Origin: Halomonas urmiana | Lineage (GTDB): Bacteria > Pseudomonadota > Gammaproteobacteria > Pseudomonadales > Halomonadaceae | NCBI RefSeq assembly: GCF_005780185.1 | Contig: NZ_VBUI01000003.1 | Span: 1 to 64,000, forward strand | Length of the DNA: 64,000 nucleotides | Reading direction: 5' to 3' | Shown here: positions 19,865 through 28,347 of the stretch, piece by piece | Position numbering within the stretch: the stretch's first letter is position 1 | Layout of the letters: each line of letters starts with the position of its first letter | Program-made: the position numbers and the translations under genes | Notes under the pieces: model-generated | Databases searched by the model: none | The model's input: only the letters and a program-made list of their open reading frames with translations | What the model was told of the DNA's origin: nothing

Positions 19865-20773
19865 ATGAACGATCTGACAATGCAGGCCTCGCGGCTGGCC
19901 GTGGTGCTCGAGGAGGACCCCGATGCTGCCGCCACACTCTCCTTGCAGCTGCGTACTCTGGGAATGGACTCTCGCTACTGTCGTCAGGGCCAGCACCTGA
20001 TCGGCGAAGTCGTGGCGCGCCGCCCGCACCTGGTCATCATGGCCCTCGAGTTCGGCCAGCACGATGGCTTCGCCATGCTGCGCCGGCTCGCCGAGAGCGG
20101 CTACCGCGGCCGGGTGCTGCTGCTCAGCGGAGTCGAGCGCAAGATCGTGCGCATCGCCGAGCGGCTGGGCCAGGCCCTGGGGCTCTCGATGCTGCCCTCG
20201 CTGGACAAGCCGATGCGGCTCTCCGAGCTGCGCCGACGGCTCGAGGCCCCGGCCGCCGACGGCGAGCCCGATGCCCTCCACCCGTGTCGCCTCGAGGAAC
20301 TGGATCGGGCCTTCGCCCGCCAGGAGATCACCCTTCACTACCAGCCCCAGTTCGAGCTCACCACCGGACGCCTGAGTGGGGTCGCGGCTCGGCTGCACCT
20401 GAGCGGCCTGGAGGTCTCGGTGGATGACTTCGGGGTGGGCTTCTCGTCACTGGCGCGGCTGCAGCTGCTGCCGATCAGCGAACTCAAGGTCGACCGCAGC
20501 TTCGTCAGCCGCCTGCTCGAGGACCCCCAGGACGCCGCCATCGTCGAGGCGGTGGCGCTGCTCGGGCGTCGGCTGGGCATCCGCGTGGTGGCCGAGGGGA
20601 TTGAGGATCTCGCCTGCCTGCCGACCCTGGAGCGCTTCGGCTGCACCCACGTGCAGGGCTTCGGCCTGGGGCGGCCGATGCCCGCCGTCGAGATTCTGGC
20701 GCTGGCCGGGGCTCAGTCGCCGATTCGCGCCAGCAGCGCCACCAGCGGGGCATCGCCCGGCAGCACGCCGTAG
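19865..20773 (+). CDS. Degenerate response-regulator/EAL protein with internal deletion
   Basis: The 302-residue protein has an N-terminal receiver-like domain (about 10-128) and a shortened EAL domain (about 140-285). In the receiver the phospho-acceptor position is alanine (A60), although the acidic pocket EED (16-18) and the LDKP lysine remain. The EAL part keeps HYQPQFEL, DDFGVGFSSL, LKVDRSFV, VVAEGIE and HVQGFGLGRPM. Roughly 100 residues are missing between SGVAARLHLSG and LEVSVDDFG, including the ExLxR motif and other metal ligands. It should not hydrolyse c-di-GMP. The 3-prime end overlaps the convergent acyl-CoA dehydrogenase gene by 61 bases. It may be a decaying gene or a non-enzymatic binding protein. 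Confidence 0.75.
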   Translation: MNDLTMQASRLAVVLEEDPDAAATLSLQLRTLGMDSRYCRQGQHLIGEVVARRPHLVIMALEFGQHDGFAMLRRLAESGYRGRVLLLSGVERKIVRIAERLGQALGLSMLPSLDKPMRLSELRRRLEAPAADGEPDALHPCRLEELDRAFARQEITLHYQPQFELTTGRLSGVAARLHLSGLEVSVDDFGVGFSSLARLQLLPISELKVDRSFVSRLLEDPQDAAIVEAVALLGRRLGIRVVAEGIEDLACLPTLERFGCTHVQGFGLGRPMPAVEILALAGAQSPIRASSATSGASPGSTP

Positions 20774-22491
20774 GCCGGGCCGGCCTCGCCGCCTAGCCGC
20801 GAGCGGCAGAAGGTCTCGGCCACCGCCGGCGGGCCGTGGCGCAGCAGCAGCGCCCCTTGCAGGCACTGGGCGAGGCGCTGGGCCAGCCAGCGGGCACGGG
20901 GCTCCAGCGTCTCCGGCGGTGCGCCAAGCTCGGCCTCCAGTTGGTTCCAGGCGCGATCGAGGTCGGCCTGGCGGCCGCGCGCGGCGACTATCTCCTCGCG
21001 TACGGCCGCGAGCGACGCCGGATGACGCGCCAGCACCCGCAGCAGGTCCAGGCAGATCACGTTCCCCGAGCCCTCCCAGATCGAGTTGACCGGCGCCTCG
21101 CGGTAGAGCCGAGCGAGTGGCGTCTCCTCGACGTAGCCGATGCCGCCCAGGCACTCCATGGCCTCGGCCATGAAGGCGGGGGTGCGCTTGTTGTGCCAGT
21201 ACTTGGCCAGGGTGGGCAGCAGCCGTGCCAGGGCGGCTTCGCTCGCCTCGCCGCGGGCCGCGCCGTCGAAGGCTCGGGCGGCGCGCATCGAGAGCGCCAG
21301 GCCGGCCTCCACCTCCACGGCCATGTCGGCCAGCAGCACTCTCATCAGCGGCTGCTCGGCCAGGACGCGGCCGAAGGCGTGACGCTCGCGCACGTGCCGC
21401 CAGGCCTCGACCAGGGCCTGGCGCATCATGCCCACCGGGGCGGTGGCGGCATCGAGCCGGGTCTGCTGGACCATCGCCAGGATGGTGGCGATGCCGCGCC
21501 CGGGCTCGCCGATCCCCTCGGCCCAGGCGCCGCGGTACTCGATCTCCGCCGAGGCGTTGGCGCGGTTGCCGCACTTCTCCTTGAGGCGCTGCAGCTCGAT
21601 GGCGTTGCGCTCACCCTCGGGGGTGAAGCGCGGCACGAGAAAGCAGGAGAGGCCCTCGTCGGTCTGGGCGAGGGTCAGGAAGGCATCGGACATGGGAGCG
21701 CTGCAGAACCACTTGTGGCCGGTCAGCCGCCAGCCGTCATCCCTCGAGGGGGAGTGGGGCTCGGCGCGCGTGGTGGCGAGGGCTACGGCTCGCGTGGAAG
21801 TGGTGGCGAGGGCTTCGGCTCGCGTGGAAGTGGTGGCGAGGGCTTCGGCTCGCGTGGAATTGGTGGCGAGGGCTTCGGCTCGCGTGGAATTGGCCCGCAC
21901 GTCGCTGCCGCCCTGCTTCTCGGTCATCGCCATGCCGACGGTCAGGCCGCTCTTCTCGGTGGCCGGCCGCGCGCGCGGGTCGTAGTCCCAGGCCAACAGG
22001 CCCGGGGCCCAGTAGGCCTCGGCGGCGGGTGACTGGCGCAGCGTCGGCAGGGCGGCGTGGGTCATGGTGATCGGGCAGCAGAACCCGGGCTCGGCCTGGG
22101 TCAGCAGGTAGAGGGCGGCGACGTGGGCCTGATGGCCGCCGCGCCCCTCCTCCTGCCAGGCCACGGCGTGCCAGCCGTGGTCGATGGCGAGATGCATCAG
22201 GGCGTGATAGGCCGGGTGGTAGCGCACCTCGTCGAGCCGCCGGCCGTGGCGGTCGAACAGGTGCAGCTCCGGCGGGTGGCGGTTGGCGGCCTCGCCCAGC
22301 GCCTGGACCTCGTCGCTGCCGGCCTCGCGGCCCAGGGGTGCGAGGCGCCTGGTCACCCACGCCGGCGCCTCGCGGGCCAGCGCCTCGCAGAGCGGGGCGT
22401 CATCGGCGAGCAGATCGCGCGCGCTCGGCGGATCGGGCTGATTGGTCACCAGGTGGGTCGCGAGGCGGGTGCGGGCGGCGGCGTCGGACAT
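20713..22491 (-). CDS. AidB-like acyl-CoA dehydrogenase with repeat insertion
   Basis: The protein of about 592 residues follows E. coli AidB closely: MTEKQGGSDVRAN, GHKWFCSAPMSDAFL, LSCFLVPRF, LKEKCGNRANASAEIEY and GGIGYVEETPLARLYREAPVNSIWEGSGN. AidB is a flavoprotein of the alkylation response that binds DNA. Where E. coli has one NTTRAERL segment, this gene has a ten-residue unit, STRAEALATx, repeated four times. The start at 22491 gives the N terminus expected for the family; upstream frame to 22758 is not supported. The neighbouring ada or alk genes are absent. Confidence 0.9.
   Translation of the reverse strand: MSDAAARTRLATHLVTNQPDPPSARDLLADDAPLCEALAREAPAWVTRRLAPLGREAGSDEVQALGEAANRHPPELHLFDRHGRRLDEVRYHPAYHALMHLAIDHGWHAVAWQEEGRGGHQAHVAALYLLTQAEPGFCCPITMTHAALPTLRQSPAAEAYWAPGLLAWDYDPRARPATEKSGLTVGMAMTEKQGGSDVRANSTRAEALATNSTRAEALATTSTRAEALATTSTRAVALATTRAEPHSPSRDDGWRLTGHKWFCSAPMSDAFLTLAQTDEGLSCFLVPRFTPEGERNAIELQRLKEKCGNRANASAEIEYRGAWAEGIGEPGRGIATILAMVQQTRLDAATAPVGMMRQALVEAWRHVRERHAFGRVLAEQPLMRVLLADMAVEVEAGLALSMRAARAFDGAARGEASEAALARLLPTLAKYWHNKRTPAFMAEAMECLGGIGYVEETPLARLYREAPVNSIWEGSGNVICLDLLRVLARHPASLAAVREEIVAARGRQADLDRAWNQLEAELGAPPETLEPRARWLAQRLAQCLQGALLLRHGPPAVAETFCRSRLGGEAGPAYGVLPGDAPLVALLARIGD
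21781..21900. repeat. 30-bp tandem repeat (four copies) inside the aidB-like gene
   Basis: Four successive 30-bp units encode STRAEALAT plus one variable residue in the minus-strand gene. Copies differ at only one or two positions; the last copy departs in its final six bases. The unit length keeps the frame, so copy-number change would alter only the protein's length. Confidence 0.95.
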
Positions 22492-22612
22492 GGTCGAGCT
22501 CTGCGTGTGAGGGCTCACCTGAGCATGGTCGGCGCCCCGCGGGCAGTCAACGCCTGGCGTGACGCTTCGGCCGGGACTGGTTAGGCTGAAGGCAATTTCA
22601 CTGGAGTCCCCC

Positions 22613-23164
22613 ATGACCGTCCAACCCTCCCAGGCCGACGCGCCGCCCGAACCGTTCATCGCCGACGAGCAGATCCAGCTGGTGGATACCCGCAATCGCC
22701 CCTGCGGCAGCGCGCCGCGGGCCGCCATGCGGCGTTTTCGTTTCTGGCACCGGGCCACCTATATCGTGGTGCGCAACGCCCGCGGCGAGCTCTGCGTGCA
22801 GCGTCGCACCCTGACCAAGGAGGTCTTCCCGGGCGGTCTGGACCTGGCCGCCGGCGGGGTGGTGGGGGCCGGTGAGGCGGTGCACGTGGCGGCGCGCCGC
22901 GAGCTGGCCGAGGAGCTCGGCATCCGCGGCGTGCCGCTGCGCCATGCCCTGGAGTTCGTGCATGCCGAACGCGGCAACCACATCTTCGGCAGCGTCTTCC
23001 TGGTCGATCACGACGGGCCGCTGACCCTGCAGGCCGAGGAGGTGGCCGACGCCTTCTGGCTGGCGCCCGACGAGGCGCTGGCCCTGGAGGGCATTACCCC
23101 GGACACCCGCCAGGCGGTCGAGGCGCTGCGCGCCACCGGCGAGCTGGAGGCCGGCCGGCCATGA
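22613..23164 (+). CDS. Nudix hydrolase (YfcD/IPP-isomerase-like)
   Basis: The 183-residue protein carries a complete Nudix box, from GVVGAGE through RELAEELGI, matching G-x5-E-x7-RE-U-x-EE-x-G-U. It is preceded by WHRATYIVVRNARGEL and QRRTLTKEVFPGGLDL, as in the YfcD group. Substrate is unknown; family members cleave nucleoside diphosphate derivatives. GGAG precedes the chosen ATG at 22613. Its stop overlaps the start of the MoxR gene (ATGA), so it leads a four-gene operon. Confidence 0.88.
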   Translation: MTVQPSQADAPPEPFIADEQIQLVDTRNRPCGSAPRAAMRRFRFWHRATYIVVRNARGELCVQRRTLTKEVFPGGLDLAAGGVVGAGEAVHVAARRELAEELGIRGVPLRHALEFVHAERGNHIFGSVFLVDHDGPLTLQAEEVADAFWLAPDEALALEGITPDTRQAVEALRATGELEAGRP

Positions 23165-24087
23165 ACCGACCCGCACAGCTCGATGACCTGGACGCCCTGC
23201 TCGCTGTCCTCGAGGGGGTGGTGCTCGGCAAGCCCCGTGAGGTGCGCCTGGCTCTCTGCTGTCTGCTGGCCCGTGGCCACCTGCTGATCGAGGACCTGCC
23301 CGGCCTGGGCAAGACCACGCTGGCCCAGGCCCTGGCACGGGTCACCGGGCTCGATATGCAGCGCCTGCAGTTCACCAGCGACCTGTTGCCCGCCGACGTG
23401 CTCGGCGTCTCGGTCTTCGACCCGCGCGCGGGAAGCTTCCGCTTCCACCCGGGGCCGATCTTCCACGGCCTGGTGCTCGCCGACGAGATCAACCGCGCCA
23501 CCCCCAAGGCCCAGAGCGCGCTGCTCGAGGCCATGGAGGAGGGGCGGGTGAGCGTGGAGGGCGAGACCCGCTCGCTGCCGGATCCCTTCTTCGTCATCGC
23601 GACCCAGAACCCCCATGAGCAGGCCGGCACCTTCGCCCTGCCGGAATCGCAGCTCGACCGCTTCCTGATGCGCCTGTCGCTGGGCTACCCGGACCCGCGC
23701 GCCGAGCGCGAGGTCCTGCGCGGCCAGGCCGGGCGAGCCCGGCTCGCCTCGCTGCCGGTGCTGCTCGATGCCGAGCGGCTGCGGGCCTGGCAGGCACGGC
23801 TCGACCGCATCCACGTGGCCGACGCGCTGCTCGACTACGTGCAGGCGCTGGCCGCGGCCAGCCGGGAGCATCCGGAACTCGCCTGGGGGCTCTCCACTCG
23901 TGGCGTGCTGGCCCTCTTGCAGGCGGCGCGGGGTTGGGCGCTGCTCGAGGGGCGCGACCACGTGCTGCCCGATGACGTCCAGGCGGTGTGGGTCCCAGTC
24001 ACGGGACACCGGCTCAGCAACGGACCGCGAGAGGAGGGCGAGGCCCTGGCGCGCCATCTGCTGACCCGTGTGTCGGTGATGGGATGA
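23161..24087 (+). CDS. MoxR family AAA+ ATPase
   Basis: The 308-residue ATPase has Walker A GLGKTT at 48-53, Walker B LVLADEINRA near 105 and sensor 1 FFVIATQNP. These match the MoxR branch, which acts as a chaperone in maturation of partner complexes, commonly with DUF58 and von Willebrand domain proteins. It overlaps both neighbours by four bases, before the DUF58 gene and after the Nudix gene. The MoxR-DUF58-transglutaminase order is a common conserved set. Confidence 0.93.
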   Translation: MNRPAQLDDLDALLAVLEGVVLGKPREVRLALCCLLARGHLLIEDLPGLGKTTLAQALARVTGLDMQRLQFTSDLLPADVLGVSVFDPRAGSFRFHPGPIFHGLVLADEINRATPKAQSALLEAMEEGRVSVEGETRSLPDPFFVIATQNPHEQAGTFALPESQLDRFLMRLSLGYPDPRAEREVLRGQAGRARLASLPVLLDAERLRAWQARLDRIHVADALLDYVQALAAASREHPELAWGLSTRGVLALLQAARGWALLEGRDHVLPDDVQAVWVPVTGHRLSNGPREEGEALARHLLTRVSVMG

Positions 24088-25040
24088 GCGTGATGGCCGG
24101 GGTGGCGCCCCGCGAACCGCGCCGCGAGCGGCTGCGCCGCTGGTGGCGGGGGCGCCTGGCCACCCCGATCGACGCGCCGCTGCCTCAGCGGCGGCTATTC
24201 CTGATTCCCACCCGCTTCGGGCTGGGCTGGGCGGCCCTGGTGGTCGTGCTGCTGCTGTTCGGCATCAACTACCAGAACAACCTGGCCTACGGGCTGGCCT
24301 TCTGGCTGTTCGGCGTCGGCGTAGTGGCGCTGCTGCGCGGCTGGCTCAACCTGCTGGGCGTCATGCCCGGGCTGCGCCTGCCCCGCGAGGCCTTCGCCGG
24401 CGGCGAGGCGCGTCTTGGCGTGGTGCTGCGGGCCCGCCGTCCGCGCATGGCGCTCGAGCTGCACTGCGATGGCGCCGACGCCTGGCTGGATATCGACGAG
24501 GGGGTCGGCGAGGCCGAGCTGGCCCTGCCGACGCCCACGCGCGGCAGCCTGGCGCTGCCCTGGCTGCGCATCGAGACGCGCTGGCCGCTGGGCCTCGTGC
24601 GCGTGGTGGCCTGGGTGAGTCACGACGCCGAACTGCTGGTCTGGCCCCGCCCGCTCGAGGAGGAGGCGCCGACGGCGCGCCAGGGCGGCGCGGACGAGGA
24701 TGCCGGCGACTTCGCCGGGCTGCGCCGCTTCCAGCCCGGCGACAGCCCCGGCCAGGTGGCCTGGAAGCAGTGGAGCCGCAGCGGGGTGCTCGCCACCAAG
24801 CAGTTCAGTGCGCCGCCCCGCCGCGAGCGCTGGCTCGACTATGACGCCTGCCGCGGCGATCCGGAGCGGCGCCTGTCGGTGCTCTGCGCTCGGGTGCTCG
24901 CCCATCATCGTGCCGGGGAGCGCTTCGGGCTGCGGCTGCCGGGCCTGACCCTGGCCCAGGGGGAGGGCGACGGCCAGCGCCGCCGGGCACTGGATGCCCT
25001 GGCACGATTCGGGCCGTCGACGGGGGAGGGCGCGCGATGA
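24084..25040 (+). CDS. DUF58 domain protein
   Basis: The 318-residue protein has two membrane helices near the N terminus (about 45-90), then a periplasmic or cytoplasmic beta-rich part and the DUF58 signature FAGLRRFQPGDSPGQVAWKQ near residue 215. DUF58 proteins are usual partners of MoxR ATPases and transglutaminases; their biochemical role is not known. The start at 24084 overlaps the MoxR stop by four bases, and its own stop overlaps the next gene likewise. The longer frame from 23988 is not supported. Confidence 0.9.
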   Translation: MSVMAGVAPREPRRERLRRWWRGRLATPIDAPLPQRRLFLIPTRFGLGWAALVVVLLLFGINYQNNLAYGLAFWLFGVGVVALLRGWLNLLGVMPGLRLPREAFAGGEARLGVVLRARRPRMALELHCDGADAWLDIDEGVGEAELALPTPTRGSLALPWLRIETRWPLGLVRVVAWVSHDAELLVWPRPLEEEAPTARQGGADEDAGDFAGLRRFQPGDSPGQVAWKQWSRSGVLATKQFSAPPRRERWLDYDACRGDPERRLSVLCARVLAHHRAGERFGLRLPGLTLAQGEGDGQRRRALDALARFGPSTGEGAR

Positions 25041-27208
25041 GCGCCCCGCGTCCGGCTTCTCGCCCCGCCCTGAGCGACAAGATGGCGCCGTTCGCCGATG
25101 GTCGGCGCCTGGACGGTAGCCTGCTGCGCCAGCTGTTCATCGGCCAGTGCCTAGTGCTGGCGCTGCACCTGGCCTGGATGCCCGTTTGGCTCCTGGCACT
25201 GGCCCTGGCGGTGGGCGGCTATCGGTGGCAGCAGTGGCGTCGCGGCTGGCCTCGCGTCGGCGTGGTGATGCGGATCGCCGCCGTGGGGGCCCTGGTGCTG
25301 GCGCTGCGCGCTCATTACGGCACCCTGGGCAGCATGGACGCCCTGATCGGCCTGCTGCTTGGCGTCTACCTGCTTAAGCTGCTCGAGACCCAGGATCGCC
25401 GTGACGCCCGGGTCGTGGTGATGATCGGCCTGATCGCCACGGCCGTGGCCTTCCTCCACGATCAGGGCATCCCCATGGCCGCCGCGGCGCTGCTGGCATT
25501 CGCCTGGCTGCTGCAGTCGCTGGTGCGGCTCGCCGGCGGCCGCGACCGTCGCCAGGCGTGGCGCGAGGCGGCCTGGCTGCTGGCGCTCTCGGCGCCGCTG
25601 ATGGCGCTGCTGTTCGTCACCTTTCCGCGCCTGGGGCCGCTGTGGAGCATGCCGCGACTGGATCGCGCCTCCACCGGGCTGTCCGATCAGATCGCCCCGG
25701 GCGACATCGCCGAGCTCTCGCGCAGCGCCGGGCGAGCCTTCCGGGCGCGCTTCGAGGGCCCCGACCCCGCCCCGGGCGAGCGCTACTGGCGGGTCTATAC
25801 CCTGTCGCACTTCGACGGCATCCGCTGGTCGCGGGCCACCCCCGAGCAGCTGGCCGCGACCCTGGAACGCCCCGTCGGGGCCTTCGTCGGCGTGGGCGCG
25901 CGCTCCCCCTGGCAGGCGCCGGCGACCGCGCGCTTTCGTGCCGAGCTGCTGCTGGAGCCCGACAGCCGCCCCTGGCGGCCCTCTCTCGGCGCACCGCTTG
26001 CCACCGGGCAGGCCCAGCGCTACCTGGCCGACGGCACCCTGGAGGGGCTCACCGCGCTGAGCTCCCGCGGCCTGCTGCGCCTCGACAGCAGCGGTGCGGC
26101 GCCGGCCTATCCCGATCCCGCCGGGTCGCGCTGGCACCGTCTGCTGCCGGTGCAGGCCAATCCGCGCACTCGGGCGTTGGTCGAGCGACTCTGGCGCGAG
26201 AGCGGCGGCGACCCGGAGGCCTATCTCGAGTCGATGATGGCGCGCTTCGGCGAAGCATCCTACCGCTACACGCTCTCGCCGCCGCGACTCGTCGGCGAGG
26301 ATCGCGTCGACGACTTCCTGTTCGACAGCCAGGCCGGCTACTGCAGCCACTACGCCTCGGCGGCCGCCGTGATGGCGCGCATGGCGGGCATTCCGGCGCG
26401 GGTGGTAGTGGGCTTTTTGGGCGGGGAGCGTCATCCCGACGGCTACTATACGGTGCGTGATTACGATGCCCATGCCTGGGTGGAGGTCTGGCGGGAGGGC
26501 GGCTGGCAGCGCCTGGACCCCACGGCGGTGATCGCCCCGGAGCGCATCGAGCAGGGGCCCCAGGCGGTCGAGGAGGGGGCCGAGGCCTTCCTGGCCGATG
26601 CTCGCTTCTCGGCGCTGCGCCTGCGCGAGGTGGGCTGGGCGAATCGCCTGCGCCTGGGCTGGGAGCGGCTGGAGTATCGCTGGCAGCGCGGGGTGATCGG
26701 CTTTCAGCGCGAGTCGCGTCGTTCGCTGCTGGCGCGGCTGGCGGATGGCTGGCGAGCGGCCTGGGCGCACTTGGAGGCCTGGCTGCCGGGGCGCGGCGTG
26801 CTGGCCACGACCCTTGGCTTGGCGGCTCTGCTGCTGATGGCGGCGGGCGTCGCGCTGCTGGCGCGCCTGGGCGCTCACCGGTGGCGGCTGCAGCAGGACG
26901 AGCGACGCCTGGTCGGCGCCCTGCAGGCTTGGCTGGCCGGCCGAGGGCTGGCGGCGCTGCCCGGGGAGTCACCCGCCGCTCACCTTCGGCGCATCGCGCC
27001 CCGCGCCGGGCCGGCGGGCCGTGCCCTTAACGACTGCGCCGATGATCTCGAGCGGCTCGCCTATGCCCCGCTCGAGGCGCCCGAGCGGGCCGTGCGTCGG
27101 CGGCGGCTGTCGAGGCGGGTGGCCGAGGTGCGCCGCCGCCTGCCGAAGCCGAAGCCGCGGCGAGGCGGGGGCGGGGCTGGCGCCCGGGAAACCGGCGTGT
27201 CATCGTAG
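25037..27208 (+). CDS. TgpA-type membrane transglutaminase-like protein
   Basis: The 723-residue protein starts with about five or six membrane helices (to residue 200), has a large periplasmic transglutaminase-like domain and one more helix near 590, ending in a cytoplasmic DUF4129-like tail. The catalytic triad is visible: C436 in AGYCSHYA, H479 in DAHAWVEVW and D494 in RLDPTAV. This is the layout of Pseudomonas TgpA, an essential protein of unclear substrate. It closes the Nudix-MoxR-DUF58 operon. Confidence 0.93.
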   Translation: MSAPRPASRPALSDKMAPFADGRRLDGSLLRQLFIGQCLVLALHLAWMPVWLLALALAVGGYRWQQWRRGWPRVGVVMRIAAVGALVLALRAHYGTLGSMDALIGLLLGVYLLKLLETQDRRDARVVVMIGLIATAVAFLHDQGIPMAAAALLAFAWLLQSLVRLAGGRDRRQAWREAAWLLALSAPLMALLFVTFPRLGPLWSMPRLDRASTGLSDQIAPGDIAELSRSAGRAFRARFEGPDPAPGERYWRVYTLSHFDGIRWSRATPEQLAATLERPVGAFVGVGARSPWQAPATARFRAELLLEPDSRPWRPSLGAPLATGQAQRYLADGTLEGLTALSSRGLLRLDSSGAAPAYPDPAGSRWHRLLPVQANPRTRALVERLWRESGGDPEAYLESMMARFGEASYRYTLSPPRLVGEDRVDDFLFDSQAGYCSHYASAAAVMARMAGIPARVVVGFLGGERHPDGYYTVRDYDAHAWVEVWREGGWQRLDPTAVIAPERIEQGPQAVEEGAEAFLADARFSALRLREVGWANRLRLGWERLEYRWQRGVIGFQRESRRSLLARLADGWRAAWAHLEAWLPGRGVLATTLGLAALLLMAAGVALLARLGAHRWRLQQDERRLVGALQAWLAGRGLAALPGESPAAHLRRIAPRAGPAGRALNDCADDLERLAYAPLEAPERAVRRRRLSRRVAEVRRRLPKPKPRRGGGGAGARETGVSS

Positions 27209-27232
27209 GAATATTGAGAGCGAGCCTGATCC

Positions 27233-27718
27233 ATGACCATTCATGACCACGAATGCCGCACCCAGAGCGGTCAGCCCTTCAACCTCCGCGCCCTGCGGGG
27301 TCAGGTGCTGTTGATCGTCAACGTGGCCAGCCAGTGTGGCTTCACGCCTCAGCTGCGCGACCTCGAGCACCTCTATGTGCGCTATCGCGACCGCGGCTTC
27401 ACCGTGCTGGGCTTTCCCTGCAACCAGTTTGCTCGCCAGTCGCCGGAGTCGGCGCTGGATTTCAGCCGCTTCGCCGAGCACGAGTTCGGCGTCTCCTTCC
27501 CGCTGATGGAGAAGGTACGGGTCAACGGCAGCGACGCCCATCCCCTCTTCGTCGAACTCAAGCGCCAGGCGCCTGGCGTGCTGGGTACCGGCATGATCAA
27601 GTGGAACTTCACCAAGTTCCTGGTCGGCCGCGATGGCCGGGTGATCCGGCGCTTCTCCCCCCGCGACGGCGAGGCGGAGCTGCGCGAGGCGCTCGAGAAG
27701 GCCCTGGACGAGCCCTGA
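27233..27718 (+). CDS. Glutathione peroxidase family (BtuE-type)
   Basis: The 161-residue thiol peroxidase reduces hydroperoxides, in bacteria usually with thioredoxin. The peroxidatic cysteine is C35 in NVASQCGFTPQ. The rest of the catalytic set is present: Q in FPCNQFARQ and W in IKWNFTKFLV. It is a cysteine, not selenocysteine, form. It follows the transglutaminase gene by 24 bases, so readthrough is possible. A convergent small gene ends 43 bases beyond. Confidence 0.95.
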   Translation: MTIHDHECRTQSGQPFNLRALRGQVLLIVNVASQCGFTPQLRDLEHLYVRYRDRGFTVLGFPCNQFARQSPESALDFSRFAEHEFGVSFPLMEKVRVNGSDAHPLFVELKRQAPGVLGTGMIKWNFTKFLVGRDGRVIRRFSPRDGEAELREALEKALDEP

Positions 27719-27760
27719 TCGCGGGCACACGCTCCAGGGCCATTGGCATTCGCGCCAGGC

Positions 27761-28147
27761 TCAGGGGGTCTCGCCGCGCTCGACCATCACGCGCCCGATC
27801 AGCTCGTTCCAGCGATGGCGCGTCATCATGGTGGTCAGCCCCGAGAACAGCACCCAGCTCTTGCGCCGCCAGCCTTTGAGCCGCAGGTTGTGGGAGACCA
27901 GCTGCTGCATCAGCTGATAGTCATCGAAGGAGCGCCACTCGCCGGCCACCGACAGCTGGTGGCGAGCCATCACCGGGGCGAGCTCCAGGCGGAAGATCCA
28001 CTCCAGGTCGCGCAGGCTCAGCTCGTGGCGCTGGATCTCGGCGACCATGCGCGCATAGTCGGTCTCGCGGGGCTCGCGCTCCAGCCACAGCGGGGCCAGT
28101 GCGAGCCACAGCTCGCCGCGCTCATCGACCAGGGTCTGCGCATCCAT
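27761..28147 (-). CDS. Hypothetical protein, DUF7079-like
   Basis: The 128-residue protein is soluble and mostly helical. The segment [19 protein letters not shown] followed by [11 protein letters not shown] recalls small DUF7079-type proteins, which have no known function. The ATG at 28147 has AGGAGAG just upstream, better than the longer frame to 28198. It is convergent with the glutathione peroxidase gene and divergent from fabV. Confidence 0.7.
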   Translation of the reverse strand: MDAQTLVDERGELWLALAPLWLEREPRETDYARMVAEIQRHELSLRDLEWIFRLELAPVMARHQLSVAGEWRSFDDYQLMQQLVSHNLRLKGWRRKSWVLFSGLTTMMTRHRWNELIGRVMVERGETP

Positions 28148-28347
28148 CCACTCTCTCCTGCAGGGTTTGCCGCTCGGGCGTCGCAGGCAATCCTGCACCA
28201 GCCGGGCAGTGGCCTCAAGGGCGGACAGCCGGCGCCCTTGCCGCTAGAATGTGGCCCACTCCGGCACGGCTCATGCGTTCGTGCCACTCATTCGAGGCCG
28301 ACGGCCGTGCCCGGCCGTCGTGTCCGCCAGCAAAAACGAGGTCTGTC

